From: CACKLF01 sp002725175
GTDB taxonomy: Bacteria; Pseudomonadota; Alphaproteobacteria; Rhodobacterales; Rhodobacteraceae
Assembly (NCBI GenBank): GCA_002725175.2
Contig: PBQX02000062.1
Span: 1 to 16,999 of the forward strand
Reading direction: 5' to 3'
DNA length: 16,999 nucleotides
How positions within the stretch are numbered: the first letter of the stretch is position 1; each line of letters opens with the position of its first letter. The position numbers were made by a program, and so were the translations under genes. Positions 8,101-16,600 of this stretch are shown in pieces. The notes beneath the pieces were generated by a model. The model had not been told where the DNA came from. It saw only the letters and a program-made list of their open reading frames with translations, and searched no databases.

Positions 8101-8416
8101 GGCTATATTATCACAATTATCTCGAATTGCTATAAGAAATGATATTGCAATGACTGGTGAAATTGATTTAAATGGTAATGTTACAATGATAGGTGGATTA
8201 CAATCTAAGTTACAGGGAGCACTAAGTGCTGGTGTAACAAAAGTGTTAATTCCTTTTGATAATAAGAAGGATTTGGACGAAATAATTCGTGAAAAAAAAA
8301 TTGTTGAAATATCCGACAAAAAAAAGGATTTTAATGTACTCACAGTAAAAAATATTTTTGAAATGATACCACATGTTTTTGTTGAAAATGATTTAGAATT
8401 TGTTAACTATTTGTAA
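5147..8416 (+). CDS. lon: ATP-dependent Lon protease
   Basis: A 1089-residue AAA+ serine protease that unfolds and degrades proteins. The N-terminal 560 residues are divergent; near 355-400 they show the IPYEKRVLICSASDEAKEKA and QWLDGFLKVPFG segments seen in Mimivirus-type Lon. A serine- and aspartate-rich linker lies near 501-515. The ATPase has Walker A GPPGNGKT (626-633), Walker B IIYIDEVDK (696-704, Asp700-Glu701) and a segment ending ILRDRM. The protease has DGPSAGAA with catalytic Ser978 and GGLQSKL with Lys1021; the 43-residue gap between them equals that of E. coli Lon (Ser679-Lys722). Both active sites are intact. In a virus its target could be host proteins or virion assembly factors; that is inference. 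It overlaps the convergent membrane-protein gene by 14 bp. Confidence 0.96.
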   Translation: MDYQHGICLFQRHFIALKESSKYLFLRISKCNEVVISILDNINSQFSIKKLSPTSYHMYTNKLYNIQNVIQTTSVDRTSSIKNRHLSITKCEMKIDDLLGVICCSDVRILFNWITNGEWQKCIPIYQESILAEKIDFVEKNFVPRRFSKSCDDNVDNVIESPDEHIRFKVIDSETQIIFDNILEEEQYILYGCFKRDSIHCSRLYKFYNDKYNELCSRMTNKHIPKDFRTKFIDQMRTDDILGKDTEDNSSTVSLAYTNAKEYKCMPLNILISHFMSGNIELKSYMLTLLLLYDDNTKYIATILFDFILNEDQSAHMAHELYCNMHWSIQKEFEYSYRAMASKMKSINAMDKIPYEKRVLICSASDEAKEKAYEKIKSANSPEGGSKAQQWLDGFLKVPFGKYKSHSIIDSLAMFKIKIDGLRLKMELDDNYKNIKKLSLNTSYNIDNFIRKLKTILKKVNSDELSVSVLEIENKSDPENEHKPMLLSNLMTIANNINSRTSSLSDDSSDNSSSSMYDERISIINGSLQKRRTHRSVSLKLFDDHVNEKKSKHTEFFTKKSLYKELCTLCKGWDDYEIEKRTYIQNIRNTLDSVCYGHNEAKNEIQRLVGQWVNGSTDGTIIGIEGPPGNGKTTLAKMGISKCLIDTDGSPRPFGMIALGGSSNGSTLVGHNFTYVGSTWGKILDIVISSKCLNPIIYIDEVDKISRTEHGREITGILTHLTDSTQNDHFEDRYFSGIPLDLSKSIIIMSFNDRSLIDPILRDRMHIIKTKPLTTPDKIIIINDYLLPGILENVGFASKDIIIKNNTCKYLIETYTYEAGVRKLKELLYEIIREFNLKLISKKSNNKFPYEIKEKYIDEVLQKKDKVHRKLVHCEPRVGLINGLFATTSGVGGLTTIEVFRTHSNTFLDLILTGSQGDVMKESIKCARTIAWNLLPMSVKDSFKIKKSSDANPPEDTRDSFALHVHTPECSTPKDGPSAGAAITLAILSQLSRIAIRNDIAMTGEIDLNGNVTMIGGLQSKLQGALSAGVTKVLIPFDNKKDLDEIIREKKIVEISDKKKDFNVLTVKNIFEMIPHVFVENDLEFVNYL

Positions 8417-8981
8417 GCGAACTCTCTTCGACGGCAACTTTGTTGCGTTTTCGCTCTTTTTTGTCTTTTTCAGAAAAATAAGAAAAAATCATACCAATAC
8501 CCATACCTATTATCCAACCAATACCAACATTTAATATTTGTGAATATACTTCTTTTTCATCAAAAATACTTATACATAGTAATATAGCGAATATACTTCC
8601 CATTACAATTGTTGATAACATTGAACCAAGTTTTGATGAGAGTATGTTTTCCATCATTAAGTAACCAACAACATAACCTAAAACAATTCCTGGAAATGAC
8701 GGGTAATTACTTCGGAAATGGTCTGGATTTCCAACAGGAGTAAATATTAATGCAATAATAGAACTCATTATTGCACCAAATAAAAATATACCACGATCAG
8801 CTGTAGGAGATAATAAAAATATATATAGAGGAATTAATATAAAAGCAGTTGGTAAACCCAAAGAAAATGCTTTATAATTTTCTTTATATTGTTCAGAAAT
8901 AGAGTTAATTGATGCCTTTATTCCATTCGCGGCTTGTGATGCAGGTTGATCTAGAGCTACAGGAGTAGTATCACTTGACAT
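8403..8981 (-). CDS. Multi-pass membrane protein of unknown function
   Basis: I do not recognise this 192-residue protein. It has a polar N-terminus (1-40) and about five hydrophobic segments, near 43-59, 64-83, 97-113, 120-140 and 150-168, with several Gly-rich helices such as GIGWIIGMGIGMIF (153-166). The C-terminus (169-192) is highly charged (EKDKKERKRNKVAVEE) and probably cytosolic or virion-interior. There is no cleaved signal peptide. Multi-pass proteins of this kind are common in the inner membrane of large DNA virus particles, but nothing here proves that. It is divergent from the decarboxylase gene across 70 bp and runs 14 bp into the end of lon. Confidence 0.8.
   Translation of the reverse strand: MSSDTTPVALDQPASQAANGIKASINSISEQYKENYKAFSLGLPTAFILIPLYIFLLSPTADRGIFLFGAIMSSIIALIFTPVGNPDHFRSNYPSFPGIVLGYVVGYLMMENILSSKLGSMLSTIVMGSIFAILLCISIFDEKEVYSQILNVGIGWIIGMGIGMIFSYFSEKDKKERKRNKVAVEESSLTNS
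8416..8455. terminator. Interrupted stem-loop at the convergent lon/membrane-protein end
   Basis: An outer stem pairs 8416-8421 with 8450-8455 and an inner stem pairs 8434-8438 with 8442-8446 around a three-base loop. It starts at the last base of the lon stop codon and lies in the coding tail of the opposite gene. It is weaker than the hairpins at 122 and 3077. A two-sided mRNA-end signal for both genes is possible. Confidence 0.4.
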
Positions 8982-9051
8982 TATAAAGTTAAAATATTTT
9001 TTTTAATAAAGTTGCGTTGAATCCCTGGTCTAAAGTAAGTTTCATTTAGTA
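8982..9051. promoter_or_regulatory. Divergent promoter region, membrane protein and AdoMet decarboxylase
   Basis: A 70-bp spacer between two genes facing away from each other. The side next to the minus-strand gene is a run of A and T (8990-9009); the half next to the plus-strand gene is less AT-rich. No early-promoter consensus is visible, so the role comes from position. Confidence 0.35.
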
Positions 9052-9408
9052 ATGCATAGCCATATATTATTAAAGGCATCATTGGACATATCCAATCCAT
9101 TGTTGACTAATATTATATTTGGTAAGTCGTTTTTAATAGAATGGATACGTTTTAATACTATGACAATGATTAGTGAACCAATTATGCATAAGTTTGAGAC
9201 TGAAAAAAATAGTAAAACAAACCCAGGTGGAATTTCTGGTATAGCTTTGCTTTGTGAGTCTCACGTAAGCATGCATACATATCCTGAGACAAACACAATT
9301 TATGCTGATATATTTTCATGTAAAGAATTAGATAAAGAAAAGAATATAGAGTTTATTAAAAGATATGGAACTAAGGATTTGGATATCGAATTAGTTTTTC
9401 GATATTAA
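9052..9408 (+). CDS. speD: S-adenosylmethionine decarboxylase proenzyme (prokaryotic class 1B)
   Basis: It decarboxylates S-adenosylmethionine to the aminopropyl donor for spermidine. The proenzyme cleaves itself to make a pyruvoyl group. The 118 residues match the short bacterial and archaeal class 1B form rather than the roughly 330-residue eukaryotic one. GGISGIALLCESHVSMHTYPE (59-79) holds the cleavage site: Glu69-Ser70, with Ser70 becoming the pyruvoyl. By alignment to the Thermotoga enzyme (Ser63, His68, Cys83) the processing and catalytic residues Ser70, His75 and Cys90 are all present at the same spacing. YADIFSC (84-90) matches the usual VDVFTC. The enzyme should be active as a dimer. 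Its 3' end overlaps the spermidine-synthase-like gene by 18 bp. A prokaryote-type enzyme in a eukaryotic virus suggests transfer from bacteria or phage at some time. Confidence 0.93.
   Translation: MHSHILLKASLDISNPLLTNIIFGKSFLIEWIRFNTMTMISEPIMHKFETEKNSKTNPGGISGIALLCESHVSMHTYPETNTIYADIFSCKELDKEKNIEFIKRYGTKDLDIELVFRY
9383..9405. terminator. 8-bp stem-loop in the convergent speD/speE overlap
   Basis: Arms 9383-9390 and 9398-9405 are perfect reverse complements with a seven-base loop. It ends one base before the speD stop codon and spans the stop of the opposite gene (9391-9393). As an inverted repeat it would form in both mRNAs and could mark the 3' ends of both. Confidence 0.5.
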
Positions 9409-10257
9409 TATATAAGCTTCAATTCCGTATATTTTTCCATAGTCATATGAACATATTTTAATAGTTGATTTGTCAATAAAAGGTTTAATGATATGTAAAT
9501 CTTGTTTGGAAAAATGCAATTGATTGAGCAAAAGCTCTGCTTTTTCGCGACGAATTGTCTTAAATGATGCGTCTCTTTTTTTTGCTTGTTTCATAATTTG
9601 AGAATCTGCTTTTATGCGATGACCGGGTATACTACCACAATATACTTGTGTTTTTTGTAGACAATTTTTGAGAAATGTACCCATATTAATATTTGATTTT
9701 TGAGTTGTAAAATCAATTTCAACATCTTCTATAATCAAATCATAATTATTAGGTGTTTTTTCTATAAATTCAATCGCATCACCTATATTAATTGTAAGTC
9801 GTTCATCTTGACTAACATCATTTGTAATTTTTCTAAAAATATCATTTTCTTTAGCAAATTTAACTACTTCTGCGTCGATCTCGACGAGGTGTACACTCTC
9901 CACAAAATGATATTTTAGACACACAGATGCTGCTATTAAATCTCCACCGCCCAATATTAAAATATTTTTTGGTTTGTATTTTTCAATTGGTAATGAACAT
10001 TGCAAATAATGAGAAAGCTCATATTCACTACTGTGGACCTGTATTTCATCATTTAAGAAAAGTGCAAAAGTATTGTCCTCTTCTCTTTCAAGAAATTCAA
10101 TTTTTTGCCACGGACTATTGTGTTCATAAATAACATCCCATTCTAATTCGACAGGTGGTGCCTGTGTGGATGTGACGAGGAACGCTTCGTTACAGGCGCA
10201 GCGCATGAAACATAATAATAAAATAACTAATAAAAATATTAAATATGTAATTCTCAT
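9391..10257 (-). CDS. speE: Spermidine-synthase-like aminopropyltransferase with N-terminal membrane anchor or signal
   Basis: The Rossmann methyltransferase-like fold of aminopropyltransferases is clear: SPWQKIEF (48-55), ILILGGGD (99-106), VEID (125-128), GDAIEF (159-164) and YDLIIED (172-178). In spermidine synthases these bind decarboxylated AdoMet and hold the catalytic Asp, here Asp178. Several expected residues are missing: GGGDG reads GGGDL, and the DE-YHE-type substrate segment is SEYELSHYLQ (78-87), so the Tyr and His/Gln that contact putrescine are replaced. Activity or substrate may thus differ. Residues 4-18 are strongly hydrophobic, followed by CACNEAF, so the protein may enter a membrane, which is unusual for the family. 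ATG 10257 is chosen (288 residues); the frame extends upstream to a TTG at 10290, but that overlaps the GIY-YIG gene. Neighbouring speD supports polyamine work. Confidence 0.75.
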   Translation of the reverse strand: MRITYLIFLLVILLLCFMRCACNEAFLVTSTQAPPVELEWDVIYEHNSPWQKIEFLEREEDNTFALFLNDEIQVHSSEYELSHYLQCSLPIEKYKPKNILILGGGDLIAASVCLKYHFVESVHLVEIDAEVVKFAKENDIFRKITNDVSQDERLTINIGDAIEFIEKTPNNYDLIIEDVEIDFTTQKSNINMGTFLKNCLQKTQVYCGSIPGHRIKADSQIMKQAKKRDASFKTIRREKAELLLNQLHFSKQDLHIIKPFIDKSTIKICSYDYGKIYGIEAYILISKN

Positions 10258-10282
10258 TAATAACAAAAATATAATTATCGCG

Positions 10283-10576
10283 CTACGCAAACTCCATAAT
10301 ATTTAGTTTAAGGTTTTTCTCTGCGGATAAACTAACAAATTTTTCTAATCTTTTTTTAAACCCTCTTGCTTTTTTTAGTTGCCATTCTAATTGTAGTGCT
10401 AATATTTTTTCACCAACATTAATATATGCCAATAAACGCCAAGGCCTATTTGATCTAGTTCTTTTTGCACCAGAACTTAATTCTCCATTATGTTGTCTTA
10501 GACGACGAAACACATCTGTTGTTGAACCAATGTATGTGTGACGCGATTGTGATATTAACAAATAGCAACTCCACAT
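10283..10576 (-). CDS. GIY-YIG endonuclease, SLX1-like, single domain
   Basis: A 97-residue protein that is almost only a GIY-YIG nuclease domain. CYLL (4-7) stands for the GIY strand, TYIG (14-17) for YIG, RRLRQHNGE (24-32) carries the catalytic arginine, GAKRTRSNRPWRLL (36-49) follows the SLX1 pattern, and LEWQLKK (63-69) gives the metal-binding Glu64. The closest relatives by pattern are SLX1 and the YhbQ/UPF0213 group. SLX1 cuts branched DNA with an SLX4 partner, but this protein lacks the zinc-finger part that binds SLX4. It could trim recombination or replication branches of the viral genome. It lies 25 bp upstream of the aminopropyltransferase on the same strand and is divergent from the giant gene. 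Confidence 0.88.
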   Translation of the reverse strand: MWSCYLLISQSRHTYIGSTTDVFRRLRQHNGELSSGAKRTRSNRPWRLLAYINVGEKILALQLEWQLKKARGFKKRLEKFVSLSAEKNLKLNIMEFA

Positions 10577-10639
10577 TAATTATTATTATATGTTTCAATT
10601 AGTAACTTAAGATAGTATTATTTTATTTGTATTTATCAT
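10577..10639. promoter_or_regulatory. Divergent promoter region, GIY-YIG nuclease and giant surface protein
   Basis: A 63-bp A/T-rich spacer. On the minus strand an AATTGA core, as in the Mimivirus AAAATTGA early element, lies at 10600-10595, about 18 bases before the nuclease ATG. That is closer than usual for Mimivirus, so the match is tentative. Nothing comparable is seen on the plus strand for the giant gene. Confidence 0.3.
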
Positions 10640-13600
10640 ATGGAACTAGATGATATATTGGGTGATGTTGATAATAACCAAGTAGTAGACCTTCGTGATC
10701 TAGTATTTTTTGCGTCATATCTTCATTTAGATAATGAGGGTCAACATTTAGCTCCAGAAAAATTTAGAGACATAAAAAACGCTCGCCTGGATGGAGTGTT
10801 TGGAATTACATATGATGATTTAGAATTATTAGCAAAATACGTTTTAGATAATGAGAATGTTGAATTAGTTAAAGAAGAAACTCTTGTATTTTTGAGACAA
10901 ATTGATTCGACAACCGAATATAAAATCGTGGATGATTCTATGAAAATATGTGGATTTAAATTGGTATTTCGTGATATGATAGATAAATCACTTATTACAA
11001 ATATACCAAACAATTGGGATATTTCTGTACATGAAAACAGAATATTATTATATACATCGGTTCGTAATTCATTATTTGATGATACATGGACTACTTTATT
11101 TAAACAAGGTATGTCCAATGATATTGAGATTGATTCGTCTGGAATAAAGCTTGTGAATCATAATTGTGAGTTTGTTGCTAAAGAATATTATAAATTAATA
11201 AACGGCTATTTTGAGCCAGAACCAGAGCCACAACCAGAGCCACAACCAGAGCCAGAGTCACAACCAGAGCCAGAGCCACAACCAGAGCCGCAGCCAGAAC
11301 CAGAGCCAGAACATGAAGAGGCCCAACCATTAGCTAAATCTATTGAAGAAATATTATCAGGCCATTTAAAACAGTGGATATTACCTTCAAATGCATTACC
11401 TGAAACAATTGATAGTGAGACTGATCCAAGTTTTGTCTCAGGAAACATACGCTATTTATCTGAAACAAGTACAAATGGTTATTTTAAGATTAGTGTGTTG
11501 CGCTCCATATTGCAATTAAGTGAAAGATTTTATTCTTTCGGATTTGCTAACACAAGTGGGGGATGGATGGATAATGATTTAGTAGAAAGACATGGTATAT
11601 ATGCAACAACTGATGAACTGTCCATTTTTAAAGGAGACATAAATGGAAGCACTAGTCATTACGACGGGTACAGCTCCGATGACGTTGTAGATTCAACCGG
11701 ATTTTCTTCACTAATAGATGATTCTGGTAATAATATGAGCGATTTTAATAGTTCTGATGTAATAACTCTTGAAATTATACCAGATATAGACTCATCAAAT
11801 GATATTTTTATTGTATCTGTGTGTGAAAATGCTAGGCTACTTAATTTTGGTACAATTGGAGGTGTATCGCTCGGTAGTGACAAATATCCAGTTGATTTTG
11901 CAACATGGGATTCATCAACATTGAGTTATATAATTGGATTTAGACATATAGAGAGAACTTTTGATAATAATAATGATTTTGGTCTTTTAAAAATGTGCAG
12001 AGTTAATGATTCGGGTAACATTGCGGGCTCGGCGAAGGAATATGCGGCCAACATTCCCAGTAGTCAAGTAGATTTGATAAATATTTATCATAATAATGCA
12101 GAATTTATTACTGATGTTTCCCCTGGGAATGGTTGGTCTGACTTATCTTCTTCAAATAGTTTTTATTTAAATAAAGGGTCAGAAGATGTATACGTACCAG
12201 TTGGTGAAATATATTATAAAAAGATAAAATACAGTCATAATACATCGCATAATCAAGATGGATGGTTTGTGTGGGTAAATCACTCACCATATTCTCATGC
12301 TATGATGTTGTTTAATCAGGAACCATCTGATGACCAATATTCGCTTTCTGGTGAACTCAATTATGTATTAGAAAGTGTATTGAATTATTATCATGATGGT
12401 AAATACACAAATAGTGTAATAAACGGAATTGATTATAATCTTATACCCGCTAGTACTGGAGTTAGTGAAAGTATAACTGGTAATTTAGATTATATTGCAA
12501 TTGGACAAGGAACAGCAGATGTAGATAATGGTTATGTATACATAGAAAATAGCGCTAGTTCTGAATTTTTTAATAGAGATTGGACGATGTCAATGTGGTG
12601 TCGATTTAATCCATTAGACACTGGCAGCATACGTATTATTGATACATATTCATCAGCAAACAATCAGTCTGGTTATATGTTCCTTGGTTCGGTCGGCGAC
12701 AGTTTACGTTTACAAATCAGGAGCCGCGGCGTCGTTGGGGATCTAGTAGATGCTGTCCCATCTATTGAATTTATTGATAATATTTGGCATCATTTTTGTT
12801 TGGCATTTGACTATACAAACAATAGAATATCATTATATATTGATTCAATTCTTCAAGAACATTCAAGGGATTTACCCGACGTATCGGGAGCTACATATAA
12901 CGGTAATGATGATTCATATTTCTATATAGGGGGTAATATAAGAAACGAAAAGTCAAGTGGAGCTATGGATTTAGCGAAAAATTCTTGTTATAAAAAAGTA
13001 TTAAGCCAAGTTGAAATCGGTGTGTTATACAACTTTGAAAATCCTTATAATCCAGTATATTCTTTCGAAGGTTCGCCAATGATTTGTAATGATGAGAATG
13101 ATTTTATTTCGATTAGTCCTAGTAATCCTTTTAATAGAGGTTATAGTGTTGAAATATATGTAAAAATTGAAGATATGAATGCGGATGAGTTGGATGTTAA
13201 TGGAACATTATTTTCAATTGGAAATGGCGATGCTGGATTAATTGCTACTACAAATCGCGACAATAATATCATGTTTTTAATGAGCGACGGCGAGGACGCC
13301 TCCGGCGAGGACGCTGGCGCGGTTAAATATCACACAAACGGAATACCCAAAAATGCGGCGAGATTTACGCATATTGTTTTGACATTAGATGACAATGGTA
13401 TGGATTTTAAAGTATATATAAATGGGTTTGCTTATGATGATTGGTCTAGTACTGAAAATGATATAGATACTCCAATATTTACTAATCTATTAATTACTGA
13501 ATTTATTTGTGGTTCGTCGTTAAAATATTCCGATTTTACTTTATCAAAATTGAATCCCGGTTCAACTATATCTTATTTCAAAATATATGAAACTATAATA

Positions 13601-16600
13601 TCTGAACAAAAAGCATTAAAGTTATATGCAGAACATAATCCAACTCCGAATCATTTTTACATTGAAGCGACAAGTGATGGAAATATTTTAGATAGAGGTT
13701 ATAGTAATAGCAATATAAATAGCACTTCGTATGGTAATGCTATAGACCCTAGGGCAAACGGTTATGAATATTTCTTTTTGGGAGATGCAGACCCCCTTTC
13801 TGGTATTAAATTGGGACCAAGTGATTCTGCGGGTGGAATTCTTACTGATGTAGGAATAAATGCTTCCAACTGGTCTTTATCATTTTGGATATATATAACT
13901 GAAGAAAGTTTTGAAAACCATGGGGACAACTATGATCGATTGTATTTATGTGGATTAGACCCCCATTGCCAAGGCGGCGGCGGCAACGATTTATTCATAA
14001 TTATATGGCCGCAGGCAGGCCAGGGCGGCTACAAAAAAGTTCTTATAGATTTTTGGAGTTCTGGAGCTCCTGCGGCTCCGAGTTGGACAGTAGGCACCTT
14101 CGACATTAGCGCCCATTTTTCCAAATGGACTCATTTTGTTTATGTTAATAGAGCTGGTGTCGGAGAGGTATATATAGATAATACATTATTGGCTTTCGCC
14201 GATGAATCGTCGACGCGCGGCGTTCATGATAATGACCCTCTATATACATTTAATTTTGGATCGGCACACGAAAAAGGTTTACCTGGATATATTGCTCAAC
14301 CTGCAATATATGATCATGCTATAGATATTTCAGAAATTAATAAATTATATGAATCATTTGATAATTCAATAGAACCACATCCTTATCTTTGGCGGATAAA
14401 ATCAGATTTAGCTGATGCTATAGATGATTGGATTAGTGATTCTTCGAGTGCAGAGTTGATTTATGGTAATATTTCCGATTGGAATGTATCTGCAATCAAA
14501 GATATGAGTGAATTATTTAGTGGAAAAGGGACTTTTAATGAAGATATTTCAGCTTGGGATGTATCTAGTGTAACGTCTATGAGGGATATGTTTAGGAGCG
14601 CTAGTTCGTTCAATCAAAATATTTCTAGTTGGAACGTTAGCAAAGTTACTAATATGTATAGAATGTTCCAGAGCGCCTCTGCCTTCAACGTAGACATAAG
14701 TAATTGGGATGTTTCCAGTGTGACAAATATGGCTGATATGTTTCATGACGCAGGATCTTTCAATCTCTCTATTAATAGTTGGAATGTGTCCCGTGTGACA
14801 ACTCTGGCATATATGTTCGAAGGGTCCGCTTTTAACAGTGATATCAGTGCCTGGGATGTTTCAAATGTGTCGGATATGATACGGATGTTCTACCATAATA
14901 CAGCTTTCAACACAAATATTGGATCATGGACTGTTTCCAAGGTAACGAATATGGTAGGGATGTTCAATGGTGCCAAGAAATTTAACCAAAATATCAGCGA
15001 TTGGAATGTGGAATCCGTGACAAGTATGGGTGCAATGTTCAAGGAAGCCGAGGACTTCGACCAATCTCTCAGTGGTTGGAATGTTAGTAAGGTAACGTAT
15101 ATGGCGGATATGTTTATGAAGGCTAGTTCGTTCAATCAAGATATTAGTGACTGGGATGTGTCCAGTGTCACGAGTATGTACCGTATGTTTGATGATGCCT
15201 CATCCTTTAACGAGGACATCGGTGGTTGGGATGTATCCAATGTTGTAGATATGAGTTATATGTTTAAATCCGCAACAACATTCGATAAAGATTTAGATAG
15301 TTGGAATGTATCAAGTGTGAAAGATATGAAATATATGTTTCAATCCGCAAGTGCTTTTAATCGACCAATTGGTAGTTGGAATATATCTAGTGTAACAAAA
15401 ACGCAAGACATGTTTGTGAATGCAAGTAGTTTTAATCAAGACATTAGTGGCTGGGATGTATCTAATGTAACATATATGAGTTTTATGTTCTCAAACACAC
15501 CTTTCAACAATGGTGGGTCTACTGGTATTAATAATTGGGACGTGTCTAGTGTTACTACTATGTGGGGGATGTTTAAGGGAGCAACATCTTTCAATCAAGA
15601 CATTTCAAATTGGAATATTGAAAATGTAAATGATTGGACCAATTTTGGTAGCAATGCAACACTTATGAGTGACGAGTTTCAAGCTATTACTGATTCACTA
15701 GGAATATATAAATGGAATTATTTCAAATATAAATTTGATGATAGTGAACTATCAACTGCCGTGAATAACTGGCATGATGATTCTTCGGGGGCTATTGTAA
15801 ATTATGGACATATTACCAATTGGGATGTTTCACAAGTGACAGATATGAATAATTTGTTCTTAAATAATTTTACTTTTAACGAAGATATTTCTAGTTGGGA
15901 TGTATCCAACGTAACACAAATGCAGCAAATGTTTTATGAAGCACACGCTTTCAATCAACCAATTGGTGGTTGGAATGTATCTAAAGTGAACAATATGAAT
16001 GGTCTGTTTAGAGAAGCACACGCTTTCAATCCCCCTCTTAATAGTTGGAATGTATCCAGTGTGACAGATGTGTCATATATGTTCGAATCCTCCGCTTTTA
16101 ACAGTGATATTAGTGACTGGGATGTTTCAAATGTGTCGAATATGAAGGGGATGTTCCGCGACACCGATTATGATCAACCTCTTAATAGTTGGAATGTATC
16201 TAAAGTGACAGATATGGCGTTGATGTTCAACGACACCGCTTATAATCAAACTCTAGATGGCTGGGATGTATCCAGTGTACAATGGTTAAATGGCATGTTT
16301 AAATATAATCAATCATTTAATCAACCTCTTAATACTTGGAATGTATACAGTGTCAAGTCTACTAAGGAGATGTTTAGAATGATAAATAACGGAGCTTTCA
16401 ATTACCCTCTTAATAATTGGGTTTTCCCTAGTGCAACAGATATAAGTTGGATGTTTTGTCATTGTAAATCTTTCAATCAAAATCTTAATAGCTGGAACGT
16501 ATCCAAAATCTATACTTTAGAGCTCATGTTCCATGGATGTGACATTTTTAATCAACCTCTAGATAGCTGGGATGTGTCGAGTGTAACAAGTATGAAAAAT

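Noticed and set aside
10258..10290. Longer start for the aminopropyltransferase at position 10290
   Set aside because: The codon there is TTG, not ATG, and it overlaps the stop of the GIY-YIG gene; ATG 10257 leaves a 25-bp spacer.
11206..11448. Minus-strand frame rich in Gly, Ser and Cys
   Set aside because: It is the mirror of the Pro-Glu repeat tract of the giant plus-strand gene; the composition comes from the repeat.
14549..16164. Several minus-strand open frames opposite the BspA repeats
   Set aside because: They are shadows of the 75-bp repeat unit, which lacks minus-strand stops in some units; the plus strand is continuous and matches a known family.
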